This document shows, piece by piece, positions 7,808 through 17,851 of a DNA stretch of 64,000 nt (position 1 is its first letter; the number at the start of each line of letters is the position of its first letter). This DNA is from Sphingobium subterraneum (GTDB lineage Bacteria; Pseudomonadota; Alphaproteobacteria; Sphingomonadales; Sphingomonadaceae). The notes under the pieces were generated by a model that ran no database searches, was not told the DNA's origin, and saw only the letters and a list, made by a program, of their open reading frames with translations. The stretch lies in assembly GCF_014199435.1 (NCBI RefSeq), contig NZ_JACIJP010000004.1, forward strand, positions 124,001 to 188,000. The letters are read 5' to 3'. The position numbers and the translations under genes are program-made.

Positions 7808-10345
7808 ATGGAAGAGGCACAGCCCGGACAATCCTTCAGGGACCATTTCGCCTACCGCCTGAAACGCGATGCATCGGGTGCGCGCGTCGGGCTGGGCGAA
7901 GCGTGGCGCAACCGCTGGTTCCGCCGCGCCGTTTATGCCGCCGGAGCGTTTCTGCTGTTCATTGGCCTGTTCTGGCTGCTGGTCGCGCGCGACCTGCCCG
8001 ATGCCTCGGCGCTGGCGAGCTACGAGCCGCCGCTCCCCACCATCGTGCGCGACGTCAATGGCGAGCCGATCCACAGCTATGCGCGCGAACGCCGCGTGCA
8101 ATTGCAATATGACGATTATCCGCCGCTGCTGATCCGCGCCTATCTGGCGGCGGAGGACAAGACCTTCTTCAGCCATCACGGCGTCGACATCCCCGGCTTC
8201 ATCGGCGCGGTGTTCGACTATGTCACGAAGATCGGATCGGGCGAGCGCGCCAAGGGCGGATCGACGATCACCCAGCAGGTCGCCAAGAACCTGCTGATCG
8301 GTGACGAATACAGCCCGACGCGCAAGATCAAGGAAATGATCCTCGCTTATCGCATCGAAAATGCACTGAGCAAGCAACAGATCCTCGAACTCTACCTCAA
8401 CCAGATCTTCCTCGGCCGAAACGCCTATGGCGTGCAGGCGGCGTCACGCGCCTATTTCGACAAGGATGTGAACCAGCTCGCGCTGCATGAAATCGCGTAT
8501 CTGGCGATCCTGCCCAAGGGACCGTCCAACTACCGCCCCGAAAGCGAGACCGGCCATGCCCGCGCGATCGAACGGCGCGATTATGTGCTGCGCGAAATGC
8601 GCGACAATAATTGGATCACGCCCGCGCAATATAGCGAGGCCGCTGCCATGCCGCTGGGCACCGTGCGCCAGATGGGATCGCCGTACGGAAACGAAGGCGG
8701 TTATTATATGGAAGAAGTTCGTCGCCGCCTGATCGCGCAGTTCGGCGAGACGGCGAAGGATGGGCCGAACAGTATCTACGCAGGCGGCCTGTGGGTGCGC
8801 ACGCCGCTCGATCCCGTTATTCAGAAGCACACCGCCGATGCCCTGCGCGCGGGCCTGCTGCGTTACGATGTCGGCCATGGCTGGTCCGGTCCGGTCGGGA
8901 CGATCACCATGGACGACCAGTGGCGTCGTCGCCTCGCCGGGGCGTTTGTGGGCGTCGACTACAACAACTGGAAGGTCGCGGTCGTCGTTTCGCGCGAGGG
9001 CGGCGCGGCGCAGCTTGGTTTCGCCGATGGCACCACGGGCGTCCTTCCCGCCTCCGCCGCACAGGCGGGCTATCGCAAGACCGGTGGCCCAGCGTTCAAC
9101 GCGATGAAGCCGGGTGACCTGATCGTCGTCAGCCCCACCGGCGGCGGCAACTGGCAGTTGCGCAACATCCCCGAAGTGTCCGGCGGCATGATGGTGGAGG
9201 CAACGCGCACGGGCCGCGTTTATGCGATGCAGGGCGGTTTCGACGCGCGCCTGTCCTCCTACAATCGCGCAACGCAGGCGCAGCGCCAGCCCGGATCGAC
9301 CATCAAGCCATTCGTCTACGCCGCCGCGCTCGACAACGGCATGACTCCGGCATCGATCATCGTTGATGGGCCGTTCTGCGTCTATCAGGGCGGGCGGCTG
9401 GGGCAGAAATGCTTCAAGAATTTCAGCGGCGCGGGCGCGGGTCCGCAGACGATGCGCTGGGGCGTCGAGCAATCCCGCAACCTGATGACCGTGCGCGCCG
9501 CATCGACCACCGGCATGGACCGCGTCGTGCGCACCATCAAGGCGATGGGCATCGGCGACTATCAGCCCTATCTCGCCTTTGCGCTGGGTGCGGGTGAAAC
9601 CACGGTCGAGAAAATGGTCAACGCTTATGCGATGCTCGCCAACCACGGCCGACAGCTACAGCCCAAAGCGATCGATTATGTGCAGGATCGCCGCGGCCGC
9701 GTGATCTGGCCGGAAAAATGGCGCCCCTGCGAAGGCTGCAACAGTGTCGACTGGGATGGGAAACCCATGCCCCGCTTTGCGCCGGAAGGGCGACAGGCGA
9801 TGAACCCGATGACCGCCTTTCAGGTCGTCCACATCACCGAAGGCGTCATCCAGCGCGGCACCGCGACCGTGCTGCGCGATCTGGAACGCCCGCTGTTCGG
9901 CAAGACCGGCACGACCAACGGCCCGACCAATGTCTGGTTCGTCGGCGGGTCGCCGGATATCGTCGCGGGGGTCTATCTCGGGTACGACACGCCACGTTCG
10001 CTGGGTGGCTATGCGCAGGGCGGACGGATCGCCGCGCCCATCTGGAAGCAGGCAATGACACCTGTGCTCGAAGCCATGCCCAAGACGCCCTTTATCGCCC
10101 CGGCGGGCATCCGCATGGTGCGCATCGACCGTCGCTCGGGCAAGCGCGTCTATGGCGCTTGGCCGACGGACGATCCCAAGGCGCCGGTCATCTGGGAAGC
10201 GTTCAAGCCGGAAACCGAACCGCGCCGCACCATTCGCAAGGAAGAAATCGCCGATCAGCAGAAGGCGCGGGCCAATGCCGGAGCGTCCGGCGGAACACGC
10301 GGCAGCGACAATGATTTCCTGCAAAGCCAGGGCGGAATATACTAA
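7808..10345 (+). CDS. mrcA: Penicillin-binding protein 1A, bifunctional
   Basis: A class A PBP that polymerises and crosslinks peptidoglycan. It has 845 residues with a transmembrane anchor at about 41-60. The GT51 glycosyltransferase domain has catalytic Glu116 in AAEDKTFFSHHG and the GGSTITQQ motif near 150-157. An OB-like insert follows. The transpeptidase domain shows Ser497 in STIK, SRN from Ser556 and KTGTT from Lys699. It sits in a plus-strand cell wall run with the amidase upstream, and prfB starts 41 bases downstream, so co-transcription is likely. Confidence 0.95.
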   Translation: MEEAQPGQSFRDHFAYRLKRDASGARVGLGEAWRNRWFRRAVYAAGAFLLFIGLFWLLVARDLPDASALASYEPPLPTIVRDVNGEPIHSYARERRVQLQYDDYPPLLIRAYLAAEDKTFFSHHGVDIPGFIGAVFDYVTKIGSGERAKGGSTITQQVAKNLLIGDEYSPTRKIKEMILAYRIENALSKQQILELYLNQIFLGRNAYGVQAASRAYFDKDVNQLALHEIAYLAILPKGPSNYRPESETGHARAIERRDYVLREMRDNNWITPAQYSEAAAMPLGTVRQMGSPYGNEGGYYMEEVRRRLIAQFGETAKDGPNSIYAGGLWVRTPLDPVIQKHTADALRAGLLRYDVGHGWSGPVGTITMDDQWRRRLAGAFVGVDYNNWKVAVVVSREGGAAQLGFADGTTGVLPASAAQAGYRKTGGPAFNAMKPGDLIVVSPTGGGNWQLRNIPEVSGGMMVEATRTGRVYAMQGGFDARLSSYNRATQAQRQPGSTIKPFVYAAALDNGMTPASIIVDGPFCVYQGGRLGQKCFKNFSGAGAGPQTMRWGVEQSRNLMTVRAASTTGMDRVVRTIKAMGIGDYQPYLAFALGAGETTVEKMVNAYAMLANHGRQLQPKAIDYVQDRRGRVIWPEKWRPCEGCNSVDWDGKPMPRFAPEGRQAMNPMTAFQVVHITEGVIQRGTATVLRDLERPLFGKTGTTNGPTNVWFVGGSPDIVAGVYLGYDTPRSLGGYAQGGRIAAPIWKQAMTPVLEAMPKTPFIAPAGIRMVRIDRRSGKRVYGAWPTDDPKAPVIWEAFKPETEPRRTIRKEEIADQQKARANAGASGGTRGSDNDFLQSQGGIY

Positions 10346-10386
10346 CCCTTTGAAGACGCGGGCAGTGGCCCGCATGGAGAGCGAGA

Positions 10387-11514
10387 ATGCGCGCAGAAGC
10401 GCAAGCCTATATCGACCGTATCGACGCCGCCCTCGACCTGCTGCGCCGCTTTCTGGACTGGGACAAGGCGTTGCGCCGCCTGGACGAGCTCAATGCGCGC
10501 GTCGAAGATCCGACTTTGTGGGACGACCAGAAAAAGGCGCAGGAGGTGATGCGCGAGCGCACACGTCTGGACGCCGCCATTTCCGCCACCCGGGCGATCG
10601 AGAGCGAGAAGAATGACACCGCCGAGCTGATCGAAATGGCGGAGGCGGAAGGCGACAGCGCGATGGTTGACGAGGCCGTCGCCGCGCTTGCCGCGCTTGC
10701 CGAGCGTGCGGATCAGGACAAGGTCAAGGCGCTGCTCGCCGGGGAAGCGGACACCAACGACACCTATCTGGAAATCCATGCGGGTGCGGGCGGCACGGAA
10801 AGCCAGGACTGGGCCGAAATGCTCCAGCGCATGTACCAGCGCTGGGCCGAGCGGCGCGGCTACAAGGTCGAACTGGTCGATTATCACGCGGGCGAGCAGG
10901 CGGGCATCAAGTCCGCGACGCTGCTCATCAAGGGCGAAAACGCCTATGGCTACGCCAAGACCGAAAGCGGGGTCCATCGCCTTGTGCGCATCTCTCCCTA
11001 TGACAGCAGCGCGCGGCGCCACACCAGCTTCTCATCCGTCTGGGTCTATCCGGTCATCGACGACAATATCGACATCGAGATCAACGAGGGCGACCTCAAG
11101 ATCGACACCTATCGCGCATCCGGCGCGGGCGGGCAGCACATCAACACGACCGATTCGGCGGTGCGCATCACGCATATCCCGACCGGCATCATCGTCGCCT
11201 GCCAGAACCAGCGCAGCCAGCACAAGAACAAGGCGGAAGCGATGAACATGCTCAAGGCGCGCATGTACGAGGCGGAACTGCAACGGCGCGAAGCCGAGGC
11301 CAGCGGCGAATATCAGGCGAAGACCGAGATCGGCTGGGGCCACCAGATCCGTTCCTATGTACTGCAACCCTATCAGATGGTGAAGGATCTGCGCACCGGC
11401 GTTGTTTCCTCCGCGCCGGACGATGTACTCGACGGCGCACTCGACCCGTATATGGCCGCCGCGCTGTCACAGCGTGTGACCGGCGAAAAGGTCGAAGTCG
11501 AGGACGTCGACTGA
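10387..11514 (+). CDS. prfB: Peptide chain release factor 2
   Basis: Releases the finished protein at UGA and UAA. It has 375 residues; GGQ is at 248-250, the catalytic loop for peptidyl-tRNA hydrolysis. The stop-codon recognition loop reads Ser203-Pro204-Tyr205 where E. coli has SPF. The reading frame is open from an ATG with GGAG seven bases upstream; the in-frame UGA used by E. coli and many bacteria for autoregulatory +1 frameshifting is absent here (the equivalent site reads CTG GAC). Its stop overlaps the next start (TGATG). Confidence 0.96.
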   Translation: MRAEAQAYIDRIDAALDLLRRFLDWDKALRRLDELNARVEDPTLWDDQKKAQEVMRERTRLDAAISATRAIESEKNDTAELIEMAEAEGDSAMVDEAVAALAALAERADQDKVKALLAGEADTNDTYLEIHAGAGGTESQDWAEMLQRMYQRWAERRGYKVELVDYHAGEQAGIKSATLLIKGENAYGYAKTESGVHRLVRISPYDSSARRHTSFSSVWVYPVIDDNIDIEINEGDLKIDTYRASGAGGQHINTTDSAVRITHIPTGIIVACQNQRSQHKNKAEAMNMLKARMYEAELQRREAEASGEYQAKTEIGWGHQIRSYVLQPYQMVKDLRTGVVSSAPDDVLDGALDPYMAAALSQRVTGEKVEVEDVD

Positions 11515-12242
11515 TGCGCGTCCCGGCGCATCTCCTATGTGCCGGGCTGCTCCTGCTGGGCGGATGCGACGCGTTCGGCAATGGAGAGGATGAGGATCGT
11601 CCGCAATCCGCGCGCGATTTCCCCCAGGCCGACCGTCCGATTGCGCCCATCGTGTCGACCCGCTGGTCGAGCGAGGAGGCGCGCGACCGCGTCAACGAGG
11701 CGCGCGACATCATGGATCAGGCGGGCATACGGCCCGGCATGACGGTTGCCGACATCGGGGCGGGCGAAGGCTATTACACCGTGCGTCTGGCGGAACGGGT
11801 TGGCGCGCGTGGTCGGGTGCTGGCACAGGACATCGTGCCGGAAACGATCGATGCGCTCGGCCGCCGCATTACACGCGAAAACTGGGAAAATGTCAGCGTG
11901 AAGCTTGGCCGTGCCGACGATCCGATGCTGCCAGCAAACAGCTTCGACCGCGTTTTCATGGTCCATATGTACCACGAAATTACCGAGCCTTATGCCTTTC
12001 TGTGGCATCTGTTCCCGGCGCTCAAATCCGATGGCGAGGTGATCGTCGTCGATGCGGATCGCCCGACGCAGCAGCATGGCACGCCGCCACGCCTGCTCAC
12101 CTGTGAGTTCCGCTCCATCGGCTATCAGCTGATTGAGGTCGTGCCGAAATCCTCCGCGGGCGGATACATTGCGCGCTTCCGCAAGGTAGGCGCGCGGCCT
12201 GATCCGATCGCCATTCGTCCCTGCGAATGGGTTAAGCGGTAG
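11514..12242 (+). CDS. Class I SAM-dependent methyltransferase lipoprotein
   Basis: A 242-residue Rossmann methyltransferase with a lipoprotein signal: the lipobox LGGC has Cys18. Motif I appears as ADIGAGEGYYT near 82-92, followed by a typical class I layout. The substrate is unknown. An exported, lipid-anchored SAM enzyme is unusual because SAM is cytoplasmic, although such annotated proteins do recur in alphaproteobacteria. It overlaps the prfB stop by one base, so its translation is probably coupled to prfB. It is convergent with tadC, 21 bases away. Confidence 0.8.
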   Translation: MRVPAHLLCAGLLLLGGCDAFGNGEDEDRPQSARDFPQADRPIAPIVSTRWSSEEARDRVNEARDIMDQAGIRPGMTVADIGAGEGYYTVRLAERVGARGRVLAQDIVPETIDALGRRITRENWENVSVKLGRADDPMLPANSFDRVFMVHMYHEITEPYAFLWHLFPALKSDGEVIVVDADRPTQQHGTPPRLLTCEFRSIGYQLIEVVPKSSAGGYIARFRKVGARPDPIAIRPCEWVKR

Positions 12243-12263
12243 AGACGGAGTTGAGCTGCAGCC

Positions 12264-13259
12264 TTACAGCTTCTCGCTGATCGAACAGGCGGCCGGGCCG
12301 AGGATGACCACGAACAGCGTGGGCAGAATGAACAGGATCAGCGGCACCGTCATGATCGCGGGCAGTCGTGCCGCTTTCTCTTCCGCCTTCATCATCCGTT
12401 CGTGCCGGAATTCCGCCGACAGCACCCGCAGCGCGGACGCCAGCGGCGTGCCGTATTTCTCGGTCTGGATCATGGTCGTCACGACGCCCCGCAGCGCATC
12501 GAGCTTCACGCGTTTGGCGAGGTTCTCGAACGCCATGCGTCGCTCGGTGAGGAAGCTCAGTTCGATCGCCGTCAGCTGAAACTCGTCGCCCAGCTCGGGA
12601 TAGGCGCGACCCAGTTCCCGTGCCACGCGCCCGAAGGCGGCATCGACGGTCAGGCCCGCCTCGGCGCAGATCACCAGCAGATCGAGCGCGTCCGGCATAC
12701 CGCGCCGGATCGCGGTCGCGCGTTTTGTAATGAGGTTGTGCAGGTAAATGTCCGGCGCCTTGTAGCTGATGAGCAGCGCGCCCGCGAACACCATGAAGCG
12801 CTTGAAGTCGCTCCAGTCCGGCTTGATTCCGACGACATAGAGCAGGAACGCCGCGCCGCCGCCGAACACGATTGGCAGAGCCAGCCGCCCGAAGATGATG
12901 GCGATGGCCAGATCCTTGGAGCGGATGCCCGCCTGCGCCAGTTTTTCCTGCGCGGTCTTGAGCTGGTCGTCCTGAAGAACCTTCATGCCCTGCAACAGCG
13001 AGCGCATCCGGTCGGTGCTCTCGCGCTGGTGGACCAGCTTCGCGCGGCGCTTCGTGGTGGAGGCGGTAATCCCGGCCTTCAACTGTTCGCGCCGTTCGTT
13101 CAGGGCCTTGACGCGCTTCGCCATCGGATCGCGCACCGTGCTGGCAAGATAGATCGCAAAGATGGCGGCCACGGTTGCCATGGCGGCAAGCACTGTCGCC
13201 ACGTCCGAAGCGGTCATGCCAAACAGCATCGAGCTGGGCGGGGGAGGGGTGGGAGCCAT
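12264..13259 (-). CDS. tadC: Tad pilus inner-membrane protein TadC (T2SSF domain)
   Basis: One of the two GspF-like platform proteins of the Tad/Flp pilus. It has 331 residues with an N-terminal membrane helix, a pair of helices before the T2SSF domain (about 190-315) and a C-terminal helix. It is the last gene of the minus-strand tad operon, four bases after tadB, which is the usual tadB-tadC order. No tadD, tadE or tadF follows; the next gene is convergent. Confidence 0.9.
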   Translation of the reverse strand: MAPTPPPPSSMLFGMTASDVATVLAAMATVAAIFAIYLASTVRDPMAKRVKALNERREQLKAGITASTTKRRAKLVHQRESTDRMRSLLQGMKVLQDDQLKTAQEKLAQAGIRSKDLAIAIIFGRLALPIVFGGGAAFLLYVVGIKPDWSDFKRFMVFAGALLISYKAPDIYLHNLITKRATAIRRGMPDALDLLVICAEAGLTVDAAFGRVARELGRAYPELGDEFQLTAIELSFLTERRMAFENLAKRVKLDALRGVVTTMIQTEKYGTPLASALRVLSAEFRHERMMKAEEKAARLPAIMTVPLILFILPTLFVVILGPAACSISEKL

Positions 13260-13263
13260 CGCG

Positions 13264-14265
13264 TCAGATCTCGAAATTGATCATCTGGGCCATGATGAAC
13301 ACGCCGATGCCCATCCAGCACATGCCGCCGATGCCGACAAGCTGCATCAGGCTTAGCCCGAACAGCCCATTGGGATCGGGGGTGTAGAACGACTCCATAT
13401 AATGGAAGTTGATCCAGCTGATCAGGCCAAAGACGATGAACGGCAACGACCCGATGATATAGGCCGAAGCCTTGGATTCCGACGACATCGCGTTGATCTT
13501 CAGCTTCATCTGTGCGCGCTGGCGCAGCACGGTGGCGAGGTTGGCCAGCGTTTCCGCCAGATTGCCGCCCGTTTCGCGCTGGATCGTCAAGGTGATGCAG
13601 AAGAACTGGAACTCCGCGGTGCCCAGCCGTTCGGCGGTTTCCGCCAAGGCCTGGTCCATTGTCTTGCCGATGCGGATGCGTTCTGTGACGAGGCGGAATT
13701 CCTCGCCCACCGGCCCCGGCAATTCGGTCGAAACGGTCTGGAGCGTTTCGGCGATGGGCAGGCCCGACCGCAGACCGCGTACCATCAGTTCCAGCGCATC
13801 GGGGAATGTCATGGTGAATTTCTTCACGCGCTTGGTGATCAGCCGCCCGACATATTTATGGGGAAGGATCAGCCCGCTCGCGGTGCCGACGAACAGGGCC
13901 GTCAGCGGCGCCCAGCCCCGGAACAGACCGATGCCAATGACAGCGATCATCACGAGCGCGCAGGCACCCGCATATTGGCTCAGCGTCCACTTCTTGCCCG
14001 TCATACGCAGCCGCTTGGTCAGGTTCTCGGGGTTGGGGATCAGCGAGACGAGGATCTGCGATTGCTTGGCTGTGCTGCGCGAGGCAACCGCCTTGCGCAT
14101 GCGCTGCTCCATGTCGGCATCGGCTCCGCCGTGGCGGCTCGTCACCGCGCTGAGCCGCCGGTCCATCGCCCGCGTCGCGGACGGACCCGAAAAGGCAAGG
14201 AACAGCATGAACAGCATGCTGCCCAGCATCAGGATGATCAGGATCAGTTTCGGGTCCATCGTCAT
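13264..14265 (-). CDS. tadB: Tad pilus inner-membrane protein TadB (T2SSF domain)
   Basis: The GspF-like partner of TadC in the inner-membrane platform. It has 333 residues, with an N-terminal helix at about 6-26, a membrane pair near 95-130, the T2SSF domain about 165-295 and a C-terminal helix. The gene that normally stands just upstream of tadB, cpaF/tadA (the motor ATPase), is missing: cpaE ends only 53 bases before this start. Confidence 0.9.
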   Translation of the reverse strand: MTMDPKLILIILMLGSMLFMLFLAFSGPSATRAMDRRLSAVTSRHGGADADMEQRMRKAVASRSTAKQSQILVSLIPNPENLTKRLRMTGKKWTLSQYAGACALVMIAVIGIGLFRGWAPLTALFVGTASGLILPHKYVGRLITKRVKKFTMTFPDALELMVRGLRSGLPIAETLQTVSTELPGPVGEEFRLVTERIRIGKTMDQALAETAERLGTAEFQFFCITLTIQRETGGNLAETLANLATVLRQRAQMKLKINAMSSESKASAYIIGSLPFIVFGLISWINFHYMESFYTPDPNGLFGLSLMQLVGIGGMCWMGIGVFIMAQMINFEI

Positions 14266-14318
14266 TCCCTATTCGATCCCGGCGCGCGCGCGGGAGGGCG
14301 CGGCGTCACGGATCGGGT

Positions 14319-15605
14319 TCACCCCTGGGCGTCTTCCGCCTGTAACGCCTTCTTGCCCTTGGGCAGGCGGTCTTTCAGGCCGCTGAGCTTGCCCAGGAGA
14401 GACTGTCCGGCGCCCGCTTTGCCTGCTGTCGAGGCAGAGCTTTCGTCGACGCTCGCCAGCACCTTCACCGTCGCTTCGATATACGCAGCGCCAGCCTTGT
14501 TGCCCTTCGCCACTTCGGCAAAAGCCTTTCCAAGCTTGGCGGCCTGCGCGGCGAGGCGCGCATCGAACGGGATCAGGATGTCGATCTTGCGTTCGATCGA
14601 CTGCTCGAAATCCTTGCGGCTAATCTCCAGCGCATTGGCCTGCATCTTGTTGGTGACGACCAGCACCTTGCTCTGCGGCGCGTTGGTCTTGAGCCAGGAC
14701 AGGATGCGGATCGCGTCGCGTGCGGATGCGAGTGTCAGTTCTGTTACCACGACCGCTACACCCACTTCGCTCATCAGCTGCGGAAACTGGATCAGCATCG
14801 GCCGCGGCAGGTCGATGACACTGCAGTCGAATGCGTTGCGGAATTCTTCCTGCAATTGATAGAAGGCCCCGCCGTCCGTCAGCATCGGTTGGCTGATCGG
14901 CGCTTCGGCCGAGAGGATCGCCAGCTTGTCCGAGGCGCGCACCATTGCGCGCTCGATGAAGAGCCCATCGATGCGGCTCGGATTGTCGATCGCGTCGGTC
15001 AGGCCACGGCCGGGTTCCAGGTCCAGCGTCAACGCGCCGGTGCCGAAATGCAGGTCGAGGTCGAGCAGCGCGGTCGAGCGCTTTTCCTTGTCGCTCAGGA
15101 TCCATGCCAGCGATGTCGCGAAGGTCGAAGCCCCCACACCGCCGCGTGTACCGATCACGGCCACACCGACGTGATTGCGCCCCGTCGCCGCATCGAGCTT
15201 GGGCGCCATGAACGCTGCCTGGGCGCTGGCCAGCGCATCGCGCAGATGGTCGGAGTGGAGCGGCTTGAGCATGTAATCCTGAATGCCGCTGGCGACCAGG
15301 TCGCGGTACAACCGCACATCGTTCACCTGCCCGCACGCGATCACGATCGTGCCGGGCTCACATACTTCGGCAAGGCCGTTGATGTCGTTGAGCGGATCGC
15401 TCGATTCGGACATGTCGACGAACAGGATCTGCGGGCTGGTATTCACCGACAGCGTTTGCACGGCATTGCGCATACCTCCGAGATAGACCTTTTCGGCCTG
15501 CCAGCCCATTTCGATGGCTACGGATCGGACAATGCTCGCGCTTGCCTCGTCACAGACATAAGCCTGAAACATGTCGCGTGCGCCGGGTTTCCAGGGGGCG
15601 TTCAT
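14319..15605 (-). CDS. cpaE: Pilus assembly protein CpaE (MinD-like ATPase)
   Basis: A localisation factor for the Tad pilus. It has 428 residues: an atypical receiver-like domain (about 12-130) and a MinD/ParA-like domain from about 145. The Walker A region reads GTRGGVGAST (152-161) and lacks the usual lysine before the Ser/Thr, as is typical for CpaE proteins. It lies three bases after cpaD and directly before tadB. Confidence 0.92.
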   Translation of the reverse strand: MNAPWKPGARDMFQAYVCDEASASIVRSVAIEMGWQAEKVYLGGMRNAVQTLSVNTSPQILFVDMSESSDPLNDINGLAEVCEPGTIVIACGQVNDVRLYRDLVASGIQDYMLKPLHSDHLRDALASAQAAFMAPKLDAATGRNHVGVAVIGTRGGVGASTFATSLAWILSDKEKRSTALLDLDLHFGTGALTLDLEPGRGLTDAIDNPSRIDGLFIERAMVRASDKLAILSAEAPISQPMLTDGGAFYQLQEEFRNAFDCSVIDLPRPMLIQFPQLMSEVGVAVVVTELTLASARDAIRILSWLKTNAPQSKVLVVTNKMQANALEISRKDFEQSIERKIDILIPFDARLAAQAAKLGKAFAEVAKGNKAGAAYIEATVKVLASVDESSASTAGKAGAGQSLLGKLSGLKDRLPKGKKALQAEDAQG

Positions 15606-15607
15606 GG

Positions 15608-16264
15608 TCAGTTTCCTGTCAGGGTCTGAAGCGCACCGGCGCCGGTCAACGGCTTGGTGCGATAGGTTTCGATCGCGCGGCTCGACGCAGCCGTCCGCAG
15701 ATCGCTGGTGGCGGTTTTGCCGCGCACCAGATCTTCCGGGTTGGCCACCATGGCGGCGAGATTGGAATTGCTCGCGCAGCCGTAGTTGGACGATGCCCCG
15801 CCGACCACGTCATTTTCCTGTTTCGAATTCCAGTTGGGGCATCCCGGAACGGACGCGATGGACCGCCGCATGATCAGGCGCACCGCGCCCGGAGGAGCCT
15901 TGCCCGCCTGCGCGGTGGGGTCTTCCTCGATCAGCATGCCGCGGCCGCCCAGTATATCGGCGATCCCGTCGCGCACATTGGGTGCAATAAAGGCGTCGTC
16001 CGTGGCGATGGCGACATGATCGCCATAGCCCACATTGAGTGAGTCGAGCCAGCCGAGCAGCCGCGCGCGTTCTCCGGCGGAGAGGGTACTGCCGTCATTG
16101 GCCTGCACGTCATAGAGATAATATTGAAACTGCACCACCGGCTGGTGGACGGAGTCCACGCTGCGGTTGAACGGATTTTCCTTCGCGGCGACCGTCATCG
16201 GCATCGCGGCCAGCAAAAGGGCCGCGAGAGACAGCGGGCGGAAGAGGGGCGATGTGCTCTGCAT
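15608..16264 (-). CDS. cpaD: Pilus assembly protein CpaD
   Basis: A 218-residue exported protein with a signal peptide (about 1-27, ending MTVAAKE), belonging to the CpaD family that helps the CpaC secretin reach or stay in the outer membrane. Many CpaD proteins are lipoproteins; I see no lipobox cysteine here, so this one is probably periplasmic. It stands between cpaC (17 bases upstream) and cpaE. Confidence 0.87.
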   Translation of the reverse strand: MQSTSPLFRPLSLAALLLAAMPMTVAAKENPFNRSVDSVHQPVVQFQYYLYDVQANDGSTLSAGERARLLGWLDSLNVGYGDHVAIATDDAFIAPNVRDGIADILGGRGMLIEEDPTAQAGKAPPGAVRLIMRRSIASVPGCPNWNSKQENDVVGGASSNYGCASNSNLAAMVANPEDLVRGKTATSDLRTAASSRAIETYRTKPLTGAGALQTLTGN

Positions 16265-16281
16265 GATCGTGGTCCTTGCCG

Positions 16282-17850
16282 TCAGAAGCTGAAGCCGGGG
16301 GTGGGTGCCGTATCGGCCGACGCCGTGCGTTTCGGCTTGGCGGTCTTGCCGCGCTTGGGCGCATCCGCGGCCGCTTGCGGGGCCACGGGTGCGGTCGCAG
16401 GGTCGGCGGGCCGGTTAGCGGGAGCGAGGCTGGGCACGGGTGCTTTCGCGCCGTTGACACCATCCGACCCCTGCTGGAACAGCAGCCCCTGCAACTCCGT
16501 CGCATTGCGGAAGCCGTCGGTCGGTGTGCGGATGTCGGCCGCGTTGACCGGCCGGACGAGATAGGGCGTCACGACGATCACCAGTTCGGTCTCGTTGCGC
16601 TGGAAGCGGCGCGACTTGAACAGGCTGCCCAGGATCGGGATGTTGCCGATGCCGGGAACCTTGTCGATGGCGTTCGCAGTGTCGTTGTTGAGCAGACCGG
16701 CGATCATGAACGACTGGCCCGATCCCAGCTCGACGGTCGTTTCCGCCGTGCGGGTCCGCAGCGCGGGGACCGAACTGCTGATCGAGAAATCAAGCGAAGA
16801 AACCGTCGGGCGAACCCGCAGCGAGACGCGGCCATCGGAGAGCACCGTCGGCGTGAAGGCAAGCTGCACACCATATTGCTTGAATTCGATGCTGTTGCCC
16901 TGGGTGCCGTTCGACACCTGATAGGGATATTCGCCACCCGCGAGGAAGCTGGCCGTTTCGCCGGATAGCGAGGTCAGGTTCGGCTGCGCAAGGGTGGTGG
17001 CAAGGCCGTTCGACTCGGCCAGATCGAGCGCACCGGCGAGATCCATGCCGAACAGCTTGGCGATGAAGCCCACCGTGGTGGAATTGTCGCTTGGCTGGTT
17101 GAACAGCCACCTGCGCGAGATGTCCCCTGGAAGGCCGCCAACGGCCGCGCCCTGATCCGTGATCGCGCTGCGTGTCGAGCGGCCGAGATAGCCGGAAAAG
17201 CTACCGGAGCCAGTGCCCAAACCGGTAAAGTTCGTGCCGACCTTGTGGACCAGCGTCCGATTGACCTCGGAAATCTTGACCTGCAGGTTCACCTGCAGCG
17301 GCGTCGCCGTCTGCAGGCGGCCGACCACCGTGGTCTTCTCCTTGGGATCGGTTACGCGCCCGTTGAGGAATGCGTCGACAAGGCGCTCGGCCTCGGCGGC
17401 GTCTTCCGGTGCCTTCACCGTGCCGGTCAGCAGCGTGATGCCGTTCATGTTGGAAACGGTAATGTCCGCATCGGGCAGGGCGAGTTTCAGCATCTGGTCG
17501 ATGCTGGTCAGGTTGTTGCCGATCCGCACAGTCGCGGAATATAAGACCTTCCCGGTCTTAGATGTAACGAAGATCGTGCTTTCGCCCGGCAGCTTACCCA
17601 TCAGGTAGAGCTGGTTCTGCGAACGCACATGCACATCCAGCACTTCGGGCTTGGCGATCACCACGTCCGACATGCTCGATGCCAGGTTGATGACCTTGCT
17701 CTCACCCACGGAGAGGAGAATGACAGGCTGGCGGCTGGTCTCCGCCGATGCCGCGTTTAATGCGCTGGTTGGCATCGCCACACCGGCAAGGCCGAGCGCG
17801 AAGGCACAAGCCGTTGCGGAATGACGAACGATCAAGCTGGTCCGTTTCAT
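16282..17850 (-). CDS. cpaC: Tad pilus secretin CpaC (RcpA)
   Basis: The outer-membrane pore of the Tad/Flp pilus. It has 522 residues, with a signal peptide, an N-terminal pilus-assembly domain, a BON-like segment (about 100-165) and a type II/III secretin domain (about 220-440). An Ala/Pro-rich tail ends PGFSF. I chose the ATG at 17850, one base after the cpaB stop with a purine-rich ribosome site inside the cpaB end; the 17877 start would overlap cpaB. Confidence 0.93.
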   Translation of the reverse strand: MKRTSLIVRHSATACAFALGLAGVAMPTSALNAASAETSRQPVILLSVGESKVINLASSMSDVVIAKPEVLDVHVRSQNQLYLMGKLPGESTIFVTSKTGKVLYSATVRIGNNLTSIDQMLKLALPDADITVSNMNGITLLTGTVKAPEDAAEAERLVDAFLNGRVTDPKEKTTVVGRLQTATPLQVNLQVKISEVNRTLVHKVGTNFTGLGTGSGSFSGYLGRSTRSAITDQGAAVGGLPGDISRRWLFNQPSDNSTTVGFIAKLFGMDLAGALDLAESNGLATTLAQPNLTSLSGETASFLAGGEYPYQVSNGTQGNSIEFKQYGVQLAFTPTVLSDGRVSLRVRPTVSSLDFSISSSVPALRTRTAETTVELGSGQSFMIAGLLNNDTANAIDKVPGIGNIPILGSLFKSRRFQRNETELVIVVTPYLVRPVNAADIRTPTDGFRNATELQGLLFQQGSDGVNGAKAPVPSLAPANRPADPATAPVAPQAAADAPKRGKTAKPKRTASADTAPTPGFSF

Positions 17851-17851
17851 C

